Source: Actinomycetota bacterium
GTDB taxonomy: Bacteria > Actinomycetota > Acidimicrobiia > Spongiisociales > UBA5794
Direction: 5' to 3'
Length of the DNA: 43,612 nucleotides
NCBI GenBank assembly: GCA_013151445.1
Contig: JAADIG010000074.1
Location: 1 to 43,612, forward strand
Program-made: the position numbers and the translations under genes
Shown here: in pieces, positions 1 to 10,228 of the stretch
Layout of the letters: the number at the start of each line of letters is the position of its first letter
Position numbering within the stretch: the first letter of the stretch is position 1
The notes under the pieces: generated by a model
Told to the model about the DNA's origin: nothing
Database searches by the model: none
Seen by the model: only the letters and a program-made list of their open reading frames with translations

Positions 1-2130
<2,130 letters not shown>

Positions 2131-2191
2131 CTAGGACTTCTGCAGCTTAGTCGAAATATCCGCCGACTCTGAACACGCCAAAACGCCACCA

Positions 2192-3793
2192 TTACCTCTG
2201 TGAAGACATCAGGAGCTCGGCCGCATGGGACTGTCCACTTGCGGAGTCCGGGAGACCGGAAAGCATTCGAGCGATCTCGTCAACGCGTTCGTCTTCATCC
2301 AACAGCCTTGCTGTGGCAACGGCACCCTCACGTTCGACGACAATGTGACCGTCGGCGAATGCAGCAACCTGCGGCAAATGTGTCACACAGAACACCTGCC
2401 GTCCCACTGCGAGCTCTTGCAGCCGGGCACCCATCGCCCGCGCCGTCGTCCCCCCAACTCCCGCATCGATCTCATCGAACGCAACGATATCGGCGGCGTC
2501 GATACCCGCCGCAAGCCGCAGCGCCAGCACGAGCCGGGACAGCTCACCCCCCGACGCGATCCTGCCGATCGGCTCGGGAGTTAATGAATCGTGCGACGCA
2601 AAGTGAAGACTCACCCGGTCGGTACCGGTTGCCGTCGGAGGAACTTCGGTGATCTCGAAACCGACCACGGGACTCTCGAAACCCAACTCCGACAGATGTG
2701 CGGTCGCTCCCGAAGTGACCTCCTGTGCACGGGCACGCCGCAACCGCGACAATTCTGTACCGGCGGCAACGACATCCCTAAACGCAGCCTCGATCTCATC
2801 GTCAAGCGTCTCCGAACGTTCCATCAAAGCGGTGATCTCGGCAGCACGCGACGTGGCCTGTTTCCCGAACGCAAGGACATCTTCCAGACTATCGCCATAC
2901 TTGCGCCGCAACTGGCCGAGCAATGCAACCCGATCCTCGACGACGGCGAGACTCTCATCCCCCTCGGACTCGTCCATGGCTCGCCGGGTCAACTCGGCAG
3001 CGAACTCGCCAACCAGTGTCTGGGCCTCTTCGATCTGGCCGACAAGCGGCTCCGCAGTCGTATCGAGCCGAGCGAGCTTGGTGACGGCTGCGGTGGCCTG
3101 GCTCAGCAAGTCGACGGCCCCCGGTTCACCGTGCATGAATCCATCTACCGCACCGAAAAGACCGGCGATCTCCTCGCTATTGCGAAGACGGTCGACCCGA
3201 ATTTGCAGGTCGGCATCGTCCCCGATGCTGAACCCTGCGGCCGCAATCTCCTCCGCCTGGAAAACAACCATGTCACGCTCGCGCTCGAGGGCGCGGGTGT
3301 CGTCACCGAGTTCCTCGCGCTCGCTGACGAGCGCTCGCCACCCCCGGTACGCCCCGGCGTAGGCGGTGCGGGCGTCCTGCCCCTCCCCCGGGAGTGTGGA
3401 ATCGAGAAACCCGAGCGCCCCTGTTGCGCTAGCCAGCCGAAATCCCTCGTGCTGTGCGACGATATCGACCCGCGAACCGATGGTGCGACCGAGCTCTCTC
3501 GCCGCGGAAATATCGCCGCCCAAATAGGCCCGCGACCGGCCCTTCGTCGTGACCTTGCGCTGCACCACGACATCGACACCATCGATCACAAACCGTCCCG
3601 CAACGCTCAGCTCGTCACCGTCGGGTCCGACCGATCCTCTGCTGGCATTCTCCCCGGCGAGTAGACGCAAGGCACCGACCAGCAGTGTTTTACCAGTCCC
3701 AGTCTCCCCCGTGACAACGACCAGGCCACCGGGGACGTGGACGGACGCGGACTGCAAGATCCCGAGGTTGCGTACCGAGAGCTCCTCAAGCAT
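2192..3793 (-). CDS. recN: DNA repair protein RecN
   Basis: RecN is an SMC-like ATPase that acts in double-strand-break repair and recombination. Walker A GETGTGKT lies near residue 32. A long central coiled-coil region follows, then the signature GGELSRLVLAL, Walker B IVAFDEIDAGVGG and the His-containing THLPQVA. An ATG 48 bases upstream is open, but the start at 3793 fits the family N-terminus (MLEELSVRNLGI) and overlaps the NAD kinase stop by 8 bases, a typical coupled arrangement. The resulting 533 residues are near the usual RecN length. The order tlyA, NAD kinase, recN, pyrG is conserved in actinobacteria. Confidence 0.95.
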   Translation of the reverse strand: MLEELSVRNLGILQSASVHVPGGLVVVTGETGTGKTLLVGALRLLAGENASRGSVGPDGDELSVAGRFVIDGVDVVVQRKVTTKGRSRAYLGGDISAARELGRTIGSRVDIVAQHEGFRLASATGALGFLDSTLPGEGQDARTAYAGAYRGWRALVSEREELGDDTRALERERDMVVFQAEEIAAAGFSIGDDADLQIRVDRLRNSEEIAGLFGAVDGFMHGEPGAVDLLSQATAAVTKLARLDTTAEPLVGQIEEAQTLVGEFAAELTRRAMDESEGDESLAVVEDRVALLGQLRRKYGDSLEDVLAFGKQATSRAAEITALMERSETLDDEIEAAFRDVVAAGTELSRLRRARAQEVTSGATAHLSELGFESPVVGFEITEVPPTATGTDRVSLHFASHDSLTPEPIGRIASGGELSRLVLALRLAAGIDAADIVAFDEIDAGVGGTTARAMGARLQELAVGRQVFCVTHLPQVAAFADGHIVVEREGAVATARLLDEDERVDEIARMLSGLPDSASGQSHAAELLMSSQR

Positions 3794-4652
3794 GGTCGAG
3801 CCCGAACTGATCTCGCACCGCCCGCGGAAACGGAGTTGCACCGGTTAGAAGAAATCGCACCGGGCGGTCGGAAGTTGTCACACGAACCGTTTCACCGCGC
3901 TGTAGCTGACGTGTGCCTCTTCCATCGACGTTCACCTGGGCGGGACGCTCCGACGTTGCCCGAATGCTGATCACGGATTCGGAGCGCAGCACGAAGGATC
4001 GACTGAGCAGGCTGTGCGGTGCGATCGGGGTCATCACCATGCACCCCACGGTTGGCTGGATGATCGGCCCACCCGCCGACAGGGAATAGGCGGTTGAACC
4101 GAGCGGCGTCGCGACGATGATCCCGTCGGCTCGGTACGTGGTCAGGAGCTCGCCATCAATCATGACTTCAAGATCGACAATCCGTTGGCTGACTACTTTT
4201 TCGACGACCATGTCATTGATCGCCGTTGCCGTCGAACCATCCTCGAACTCGACAGCAACCGTTGGGTGGTCGACTGTGGCGAGATCTCCGGCACCGAGGC
4301 GCATCAGCACATGATCTACGGCGTCCATCTCGACCTCGGCGAGATACCCAACCCGCCCGAGGTTGATGCCGAGGATCGGCACATCCGCCTCCCGAGCCGC
4401 CGCTGCGGCGTGGAGAACGGTTCCGTCGCCGCCGACACTGATGACGGCATCGACGTTATCGAGACGTGACTGCACCGGTACATAAAGCCCCTCAAATCCA
4501 AACCGGCCCGATGCCTCACGCGCCAACGTTTCGGCGAGTGTGCGGGCCGCTCCCTCGTCTGGGTAGGTAACGAACGCGACTCGATCCGGCCGTCCACGTG
4601 ACCCATCATCACGATCCTGGCGGTCGGAGGCACCACTACTCGTTCTAGACAC
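3786..4652 (-). CDS. nadK: NAD kinase
   Basis: Phosphorylates NAD to NADP, using ATP or polyphosphate, in the cytoplasm. The family motifs are present in order: VGGDGTVLHAA (nucleotide-binding GGDGT), LGINLGRVGYLAEV, INDMVVEK and the glycine-rich RADGIIVATPLGSTAYSLSAGG. The start is chosen at GTG 4652, which has an AAGG ribosome site 9 bases upstream and overlaps the tlyA stop by 8 bases; an ATG three codons earlier at 4661 has no space for a ribosome site. About 25 residues precede the conserved core and are Ser/Arg/Asp-rich. It sits between tlyA and recN, as in mycobacteria. Confidence 0.95.
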   Translation of the reverse strand: MSRTSSGASDRQDRDDGSRGRPDRVAFVTYPDEGAARTLAETLAREASGRFGFEGLYVPVQSRLDNVDAVISVGGDGTVLHAAAAAREADVPILGINLGRVGYLAEVEMDAVDHVLMRLGAGDLATVDHPTVAVEFEDGSTATAINDMVVEKVVSQRIVDLEVMIDGELLTTYRADGIIVATPLGSTAYSLSAGGPIIQPTVGCMVMTPIAPHSLLSRSFVLRSESVISIRATSERPAQVNVDGRGTRQLQRGETVRVTTSDRPVRFLLTGATPFPRAVRDQFGLDHA

Positions 4653-5385
4653 CTGACACATCCTTGCTCAGCCACACCAGCACCTCTTGGTTGCCGCTGG
4701 CGCCTCGTACAGGCGATGGTATCTCACCCTTGTGACAAAGACCCGCCTTCCCGAGTGCGTCTCGCGCCAGTTCGACCGCTGCGAGCCGGCGCTCCTCGTC
4801 GCGAACCACACCCCGTTTGTCGAGTCCCCCTCGACCAACCTCGAACTGCGGTTTGACCAACACAATGACGTCGCCATCCGCCGCGACGAAACGAGCGATA
4901 TGCGCCGCGGCCCGGGTCATCGAGATGAACGACAAGTCCGCGACGACGAGATCGAATGGTCCACCAAGCCTTGGGACGTTCGCTTCGGCGATATGCATGC
5001 CTTCCACAACCGTCACGGCCGGATTGGCGCCGATAGTGGCATGCATCTGAGCGGTTCCCACATCGACGCTCACTACGCTTGCGGCACCTGCCTGAAGCAG
5101 GCAGTCGGTGAACCCGCCAGTTGACGCCCCCAGGTCGACGCAGCGCCTCCCCTCCACGGAAACGGGGAAGGCATCGAGGGCGGCGCGAAGTTTGCCACCT
5201 GCGCGCGACACGTACGGGTTCGCCCTGGGATCAACCGATAGCTCGGCGGTCGGGCTCACGAGAGTCGAGACTCGATCGATCGTGACACCGTCCACCTGGA
5301 CACATCGATCGCGGATAGCTTGTTGACCCCTTGACCGCGAGGCAACAAAACCGCGCTCAACCAGCAACCGGTCAACTCTCTTCAT
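4645..5385 (-). CDS. tlyA: TlyA family rRNA (cytidine-2'-O)-methyltransferase
   Basis: TlyA enzymes 2'-O-methylate cytidines in 16S and/or 23S rRNA; in mycobacteria this determines capreomycin susceptibility. An S4 RNA-binding domain occupies roughly the first 60 residues (RVDRLLVERGF). The linker VSRAGGKLRAAL follows, then a Rossmann methyltransferase with the SAM loop CVDLGASTGGFTDCLL and VVADLSFIS, with the catalytic-type lysine in VKPQFE. The start at ATG 5385 has GGAG five bases upstream; a GTG at 5391 is an alternative. It begins two bases after the stop of the small upstream gene and overlaps NAD kinase. Confidence 0.94.
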   Translation of the reverse strand: MKRVDRLLVERGFVASRSRGQQAIRDRCVQVDGVTIDRVSTLVSPTAELSVDPRANPYVSRAGGKLRAALDAFPVSVEGRRCVDLGASTGGFTDCLLQAGAASVVSVDVGTAQMHATIGANPAVTVVEGMHIAEANVPRLGGPFDLVVADLSFISMTRAAAHIARFVAADGDVIVLVKPQFEVGRGGLDKRGVVRDEERRLAAVELARDALGKAGLCHKGEIPSPVRGASGNQEVLVWLSKDVSGV

Positions 5386-5387
5386 TG

Positions 5388-5588
5388 TCACTCCGGCGAC
5401 GTATCGAACTCGGCCTTGAGCTGTTCGGTGGGCATCGGCTGGGCCGATGAAGCATCGAGTTCGCCGGCCAGCTCCGCGGCGAGACGTTCCGCGACGACCG
5501 GTGCGTCGGCAGGGTCGGCTGAGGCAAGCTCCTCGAGGCGATCCGTCGTCTCGGCGTCACTGTCGGTGGGCGTGTGCGTAGAATCCAT
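5388..5588 (-). CDS. Small acidic hypothetical protein at head of tlyA operon
   Basis: This 66-residue, acidic, Ala/Glu-rich protein has no recognisable domain. The middle (ERLAAELAGELDASS) looks helical. Small proteins in this position upstream of tlyA are known in mycobacteria (the Rv1693 position), so position rather than sequence supports it being real. The reading frame is open further upstream, but ATG 5588 is preferred because a -10-like GATAAT lies just 7 bases before it, which suggests a leaderless transcript. Its stop is two bases from the tlyA start, so it is probably co-transcribed with the whole tlyA-Nudix operon. Function unknown. Confidence 0.6.
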   Translation of the reverse strand: MDSTHTPTDSDAETTDRLEELASADPADAPVVAERLAAELAGELDASSAQPMPTEQLKAEFDTSPE

Positions 5589-5595
5589 GAACAGC

Positions 5596-5601
5596 ATTAT
5601 C
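5596..5601 (-). promoter_or_regulatory. Putative -10 element of the tlyA operon
   Basis: On the minus strand GATAAT lies 7 bases upstream of the ATG at 5588, so transcription could start at or next to the A of the start codon. No good -35 is visible 16-18 bases upstream. The plus-strand rhomboid gene begins 42 bases away, so the space is a divergent promoter region. Confidence 0.35.
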
Positions 5602-5629
5602 GTCGATAACGGCGCAGAAGGTTGCATGC

Positions 5630-6379
5630 ATGATTCCGATCCGAGATCTCAACCCAACCAAGACCTTTCCGATCGTCACTGCCGCGCTCATCATCATCAA
5701 CCTTGCTGTCTTTGCTTTTGTCCAACCCCGTGACTCAGCGGCGGCCGGCAGTGAGTTTCTGTACCGGTACGCCACCATTGCTTGCGAAGTAGTGACCGGC
5801 AATCCGGTGTCACACGAAGAGGTCGACACCGACACATGCAGCACACAACCCGATGCCAGTGTGTTCGCCGACAAGTCCATTATCGCTTCGGTCTTTGCTT
5901 CGCTGTTTCTCCATGCGTCATGGCTCCACGTCATCTTTAACGTGTGGTTCCTGTGGATCTTTGGCAACAACGTCGAAGAGGCCTACGGCTCGCTGAGATA
6001 CCTGCTCGGATACCTCGCGGCTGGGGTCGTCGCAACATTGGGATTCGTCATCGCCAACCCCGGGAGTGTCGTGCCGCTCGTCGGTGCTTCGGGTGCGGTG
6101 GCGGGAGTACTGGGTGCGTATCTGGTCCTGTTCCCGAGACACAAAATAACGTCACTTGTCTTCGTTTTTTTTGTCCCTGTGCCGGCATTCATCTTTCTGG
6201 CCCTGTGGTTTGTGGGCCAGTTCGGCCAGCAGGACGCCGGGATTGCGTGGCAGGCACACGTTGCAGGGTTCCTCTTCGGCGTCGCCATAACCGCGTTCAT
6301 GCGGCCGTCCCTCATGCGCCGCCTCGCCCGAATCCACTCGCCCCGGAGAGCTTTCGGCTACCCCTCCCAGGTCAGGTAG
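5630..6379 (+). CDS. Rhomboid family intramembrane serine protease
   Basis: Rhomboids cleave transmembrane helices within the membrane. The 249-residue protein has a first hydrophobic helix at about 13-31, a roughly 50-residue exported loop with two cysteines, and then the six-helix core. Conserved elements are His100 and Asn104 (LHVIFNVWF), the catalytic Ser154 in GASGAV and the catalytic His210 in HVAGFLFG. The start has AGAAGG eight bases upstream. It is transcribed away from the tlyA operon and converges on the HAD gene. The natural substrate is unknown. Confidence 0.93.
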   Translation: MIPIRDLNPTKTFPIVTAALIIINLAVFAFVQPRDSAAAGSEFLYRYATIACEVVTGNPVSHEEVDTDTCSTQPDASVFADKSIIASVFASLFLHASWLHVIFNVWFLWIFGNNVEEAYGSLRYLLGYLAAGVVATLGFVIANPGSVVPLVGASGAVAGVLGAYLVLFPRHKITSLVFVFFVPVPAFIFLALWFVGQFGQQDAGIAWQAHVAGFLFGVAITAFMRPSLMRRLARIHSPRRAFGYPSQVR

Positions 6380-6384
6380 ACCCC

Positions 6385-6403
6385 ACCGCGGTTAACAACC
6401 GGT
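6385..6403. terminator. Weak hairpin between convergent rhomboid and HAD genes
   Basis: ACCG-c-GGTT / AACC-GGT pairs around an AAC loop with one bulged base. It lies between two convergent stop codons and could serve both strands. There is no clear run of T on either side, so support is weak. Confidence 0.25.
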
Positions 6404-7221
6404 CAGGTCGCCCCGGAGAGCCGATCACGGCCGCGAAGGCGACCGGGTAACGCAGCGATCGAATCCAACACCATAAGGGCCGCAGACTCGGCCGGTGCCG
6501 ATTCGGCATCGGTCGCCCCGGACAGCACAAGGGCCCCAAACCACCCCTCGGCGACGGCCATTGCAATGTCGGTATCCATGCGATCCCCAACAACCAGCGC
6601 ACCACCGGGAAGCCGCCGCTGCGCAATGAGGTCCCTAATAGGAGGTTGTGGTTTCCCGCACGACACGGGAGTGACATCGGTCGCGACCTGGACCATTGCG
6701 GCGACCGCTCCCCCGCCGGGTTGCAGCCCGAGCGGCGTTGGGTAGGTCGGGTCCAGGTTCGTGGCGACGAACCGAGCCCCGGCGCGAACCGCCAGGGTTG
6801 CATCCGCCAACCGGCGATACGTGACCTCGCGGTCAAGCCCGGTTACGACCGCGTCACAAGCCGTCCAATCATCCACCAACGTGAGACCCGCATCGGTGAG
6901 GACCGTTCGAAGCCCAACTTCCCCGACAACAAAACAGTTGTCGAGACCATGGGTCTTCAAATAGTGTGCCGTGGCCTGGGATGAGGTGACGATCTGGTCG
7001 GTTGATGCCTCGAATCCGATACGGGCCGCGATGTGCTCTACAACCATCTGCGGGGTCTTCGTTGCGTTGTTCGTAACAAAGAGAAGGGCGTATCCATCGG
7101 CGATCAACGCTGCCAACGCGTCACCGGCACCTTCGATGCCGACGGTGTCGAGGTACAAGACTCCGTCGAGATCACATACAATCGTCCGTATGTCTTTGAA
7201 CGATTCGTCCGACTCACCCAT
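6403..7221 (-). CDS. HAD-IIA family sugar phosphatase/hydrolase
   Basis: A haloacid-dehalogenase phosphatase of subclass IIA (NagD/phosphoglycolate-phosphatase-like). Motif I is CDLDGVLY with nucleophile Asp17 and Asp19; VTNNATK supplies the motif II threonine; the motif III lysine is in CGKPQP; GDRMDTDIAMA gives the motif IV acids. The 272 residues fit the class. AAGGG lies seven bases before the ATG, and no later start precedes the catalytic aspartate, so the start is firm. In mycobacteria a HAD gene (Rv1692) also neighbours tlyA, so the position is conserved although the substrate is not known. Confidence 0.9.
   Translation of the reverse strand: MGESDESFKDIRTIVCDLDGVLYLDTVGIEGAGDALAALIADGYALLFVTNNATKTPQMVVEHIAARIGFEASTDQIVTSSQATAHYLKTHGLDNCFVVGEVGLRTVLTDAGLTLVDDWTACDAVVTGLDREVTYRRLADATLAVRAGARFVATNLDPTYPTPLGLQPGGGAVAAMVQVATDVTPVSCGKPQPPIRDLIAQRRLPGGALVVGDRMDTDIAMAVAEGWFGALVLSGATDAESAPAESAALMVLDSIAALPGRLRGRDRLSGAT
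7177..7182 (+). promoter_or_regulatory. Putative -10 element of the DUF1015 gene, leaderless type
   Basis: TACAAT lies 7 bases before the ATG at 7190. No ribosome site precedes that ATG, so a leaderless transcript would fit. The element lies inside the HAD coding region on the other strand. No convincing -35 is visible. Confidence 0.4.
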
Positions 7222-8365
7222 TTTTCAACCCTTTTCCGGCTTCCATTTCGCCTCCGATCTGGCTCACGACCCCACTTCCGAGCCGTTCGACACGTTACCG
7301 TTAACCGCCTTCGATCCACTATCGACATCGATCAACGTCCGATCATTGGCCGCACGATCCACCGACGCCGGAGAAGCTGCCCGCATCGCCGACACCGTGA
7401 ATCGCTGGAAGACCGAACGCACCATCGTCCCAGACGACACCGAGCGGTTCTACCTCTACGAAATGGCCAACCTCCAGGACCCCTCCCTTCGGGTGAACGG
7501 GGTCGTCGGTGCATTGCTCCTCGACAGGGTGGGTCTCCGGGTTGTCCCTCACGAGGAAACCACGAACCGGGGGTTTGAGCGGTGGGTGACCTCGCTCAGG
7601 GCCTCGCACATGAACATCGACCCGATCATCGGGCTCTCTGGCTCGCGCGACCTCGGACCTCTCCTACAGCGTTCCGGACGTGTCCGACGACGGATCGTTG
7701 CGAACGATGGCTGGGTCCACACCGTGTCCGATATTGTCGACCCGGAACAGATCAGGGCGATCTCCCTCGTCGTCGGCGAACGACCCGTGTCGCTCGCCGA
7801 TGGACACCACCGCTATCACGCCGCACTTGCGTTCGCCGAAACCATGGGAGCCAGCTCGTATGAACGTGCTGGCTCGATCCTCGCTTTTATCTCGACGTCA
7901 GATACTCGCGGTCTCGGCATCCATCCCTTTCACCGGCTGCTCCCCAACCTCGAAACTGTTGACGTCGCGGCACTGAGTCGGGACTTTGTCGTGACTCCCG
8001 GCCAGCCCGCTCCGCCGGATCGTCCTGGGTCGATCGTCCTGCTGACCGGCGACGAGACATGGAACCTTGCCCCGCTACCGACCCACCTCATGACATTGCC
8101 TTCGCCGTGGCGGAGGGCAAGCTCCGCGGTCGCCCAAACGTTGCTCTACCCCCATCTCGGTATCAAGGAAGCAGACTGCAACTACACAACCTCGCTTGAA
8201 GCCGCACTCGCCCACGCCGCCACCGGAGCACCAGCGCTGCTGATGGCACCCCTTGATGGTTCAACAATTGCCGAGGCGGGCCGTCTCGGACTTCGGTTCC
8301 CACAGAAGACAACTTTCTTTGCACCCAAACCACGCGCTGGCGTCGTCCTGCGAGCGATTGTCTAG
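7190..8365 (+). CDS. DUF1015 family protein
   Basis: The 391-residue protein is recognisable as DUF1015 from the diagnostic ADGHHRYHAALAFAE near the middle, together with GIHPFHRLL and the N-terminal IFQPFSGFHF. The usual APPYDV-type N-terminal motif is altered to SEPFDTL, so this is a divergent member. The biochemical function of the family is not established; in some bacteria it neighbours serine or one-carbon metabolism genes, which is not the case here. The start at 7190 lies inside the HAD gene on the other strand, so the two 5' ends overlap by 32 bases; the open frame further upstream is antisense to HAD and is not used here. Confidence 0.8.
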   Translation: MSLNDSSDSPIFQPFSGFHFASDLAHDPTSEPFDTLPLTAFDPLSTSINVRSLAARSTDAGEAARIADTVNRWKTERTIVPDDTERFYLYEMANLQDPSLRVNGVVGALLLDRVGLRVVPHEETTNRGFERWVTSLRASHMNIDPIIGLSGSRDLGPLLQRSGRVRRRIVANDGWVHTVSDIVDPEQIRAISLVVGERPVSLADGHHRYHAALAFAETMGASSYERAGSILAFISTSDTRGLGIHPFHRLLPNLETVDVAALSRDFVVTPGQPAPPDRPGSIVLLTGDETWNLAPLPTHLMTLPSPWRRASSAVAQTLLYPHLGIKEADCNYTTSLEAALAHAATGAPALLMAPLDGSTIAEAGRLGLRFPQKTTFFAPKPRAGVVLRAIV

Positions 8366-8369
8366 AGAA

Positions 8370-9728
8370 TCAGCCGGCCGTACGAATGCCGAAGTTTCGA
8401 AGAACTGACTCGAGAAAGGTGACCGACCGGTTGACGGAGGTGACACTCACCCTTTCGTCGTTGCCGTGAAACATTCCGATTATGTCGGCAAGGTTGGTGT
8501 CGTCATCGAACCAACCGACACCGTATGCAGTGACACCTCGTTGCCGGAAGAAACGGGCATCGGTCGCCACCGGAATCATCATCGGTACCAGGGTACGCGT
8601 CCCGATATGCTGCTCGGATGCATCAGCAATCGCTTCCCACAGCGAACCCGCAGCATCCGATCGGGTAGCCGGACCGACAACGATCGGTTCGATCTCGATC
8701 CGATCCGCAAGAAACTCACCCATGGCCTTGCGAATGTGTGCATCCACATCGTCCTGTGACTGTCCGGGGAGAACCCGAATGTCGACGGAGAGCGTTGCTG
8801 TGTCGGCAATCGTGTTCGCCTTTGTCCCTGCCTGCATCATCGTCGGCGCCACAGTCATGTGCGTGCACGCATGGGCCCACCTGGCCAACGCCGGTTCGGT
8901 TAACGCAAGTTCCTCGATCGCGTCGTCGACACGATCGGGGTCCTTCAGCGCATTCGCAAGGTCTCCTGGCAACCCGAGGGCGTCGACGAAGGAATTCCAT
9001 CCGTCATCGATGGACACGGGCGTTGGAGTTGTCCCAAGGCGCACAGTGGCGTCGGCGAGCGCCAGCAGAGCGTTGTCGGAGCCAAACGGTTGGCTTGCAT
9101 GGGACGGTGTTCCAACGGCATGAATCTGTCGCCATCCGGGCCCCTTCTCACCGACGGTTACCGGCAACGATGGATCGGGTGTTCGATGGAATGTTGGGGC
9201 CGCGACTTCCGTCAGCAAGAAGTCACAAGCCACGAGGGGCCACTCATGTTCCACGAGATGTCCGGCCCCAAGTCGGCCGCCCGCCTCCTCGTCGGCGACC
9301 GCAGCGAGAACGAGGTCGCCAGGTAGGGGTGGCACATCACCGTCGAGGTATTGCTTGAACACGACCGCCATCGCGGCGGTGATATTGAGCATGTCGAGCG
9401 CTCCGCGTCCCCACACATATCCTTCACGGATATCGGCGGCGAACGGATCACACGACCATCCAGAGACGTTGGCTGGCACCACATCCAAGTGGGGTACCAG
9501 CGCTAGCGCCGGGGCGCCCGGAGTCGTGCCGGGAATCCGATACACGACCGACTGGCGTCCCGGGGCGGGTTCGACGACAACGCCAGGAACACCAAGGTAC
9601 TCCCCCAGGGTCTCGACAGATTTCCATTCGTCCCCACTGTCGGGTTCGCCGGTATTCACACAGGCGTTGCGGATCAGCGCCTGGAGCAACCGGACCGCCG
9701 CGGTATCTTCGTCGTCGTAGTCGTTCAT
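8370..9728 (-). CDS. M20 family metallopeptidase
   Basis: A dinuclear zinc amidohydrolase of the M20/ArgE/DapE/CPG2 group. The first metal histidine and catalytic aspartate are in LVPHLDVVP, the bridging aspartate in WGRGALDML, and the general-base glutamate pair in ADEEAGG. A dimerisation domain occupies the middle (from about residue 200), and a final metal histidine is likely in MFHGNDERV. The length of 452 matches this dipeptidase/deacylase group. The ATG overlaps the GNAT stop as ATGA, making it the last gene of the DUF4193 operon. It ends four bases from the convergent DUF1015 stop. The substrate cannot be read from sequence. Confidence 0.9.
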   Translation of the reverse strand: MNDYDDEDTAAVRLLQALIRNACVNTGEPDSGDEWKSVETLGEYLGVPGVVVEPAPGRQSVVYRIPGTTPGAPALALVPHLDVVPANVSGWSCDPFAADIREGYVWGRGALDMLNITAAMAVVFKQYLDGDVPPLPGDLVLAAVADEEAGGRLGAGHLVEHEWPLVACDFLLTEVAAPTFHRTPDPSLPVTVGEKGPGWRQIHAVGTPSHASQPFGSDNALLALADATVRLGTTPTPVSIDDGWNSFVDALGLPGDLANALKDPDRVDDAIEELALTEPALARWAHACTHMTVAPTMMQAGTKANTIADTATLSVDIRVLPGQSQDDVDAHIRKAMGEFLADRIEIEPIVVGPATRSDAAGSLWEAIADASEQHIGTRTLVPMMIPVATDARFFRQRGVTAYGVGWFDDDTNLADIIGMFHGNDERVSVTSVNRSVTFLESVLRNFGIRTAG

Positions 9729-10228
9729 GTCGTCAGGCCTCCCTCATCGACGGAGTGCATCACAATAAGCCGGGCTTTGAAGCCGTGGGCCTCAAAGAAG
9801 TTCTTTGCGCTGCGGTGCCCCGGCGACACGCGAGCGTCGAAAAGCTTGATCCCCTGGCCGCGGAAGACAGCGAGGGCGTGCGCCAACATAGCGTCTCCGA
9901 TCCCGACACCCCGCACGCCTTCGAGTGTATAGATCATCCGAACAACGCCGACCGACTCGCCTTCACCCTGGTCGAGTAAACGCTCCACGATCGCTTCGAG
10001 AAAACCGACCACAGCCCCACTCTCCTCCGCTACGTACAGGGTCCGATCGTCTGCCGCGATGATCGACTCCACCGACTCCGCGACCGGCTCGTTGAATCCG
10101 TCGGCATACTCCCATAGGGGCCGCAGTGCCGATTGCTCCCTTGCAAGACGGCGGTACAAATCGACGACCTCGGCTACGTCGCCTCGTGTAGCGACGCGCA
10201 CGATTGGTGCCGGCTCAGTGGTTTCCAC
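9725..10228 (-). CDS. GNAT family N-acetyltransferase
   Basis: A 167-residue acetyl-CoA-dependent acetyltransferase. The fold shows as an N-terminal VRVATRGDVAEVVDLY, a central strand LYVAEESGAVVGFLEA, the acetyl-CoA loop region EGVRGVGIGDAMLAHAL and the C-terminal SAKNFFEAHGFKA. The frame is open for another 83 codons upstream but these are antisense noise; GTG 10228 is chosen because GGAGGAAG sits seven bases before it and it overlaps the glycosyltransferase stop by 14 bases. The acetyl acceptor is unknown. Confidence 0.85.
   Translation of the reverse strand: METTEPAPIVRVATRGDVAEVVDLYRRLAREQSALRPLWEYADGFNEPVAESVESIIAADDRTLYVAEESGAVVGFLEAIVERLLDQGEGESVGVVRMIYTLEGVRGVGIGDAMLAHALAVFRGQGIKLFDARVSPGHRSAKNFFEAHGFKARLIVMHSVDEGGLTT

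Noticed and set aside
2591-3664. 357-codon open frame on the plus strand
   Set aside because: Antisense to recN; no motif and atypical composition.
6971-7189. N-terminal extension of the DUF1015 frame
   Set aside because: These codons are antisense to the HAD gene, and the DUF1015 family sequence begins only after 7190.
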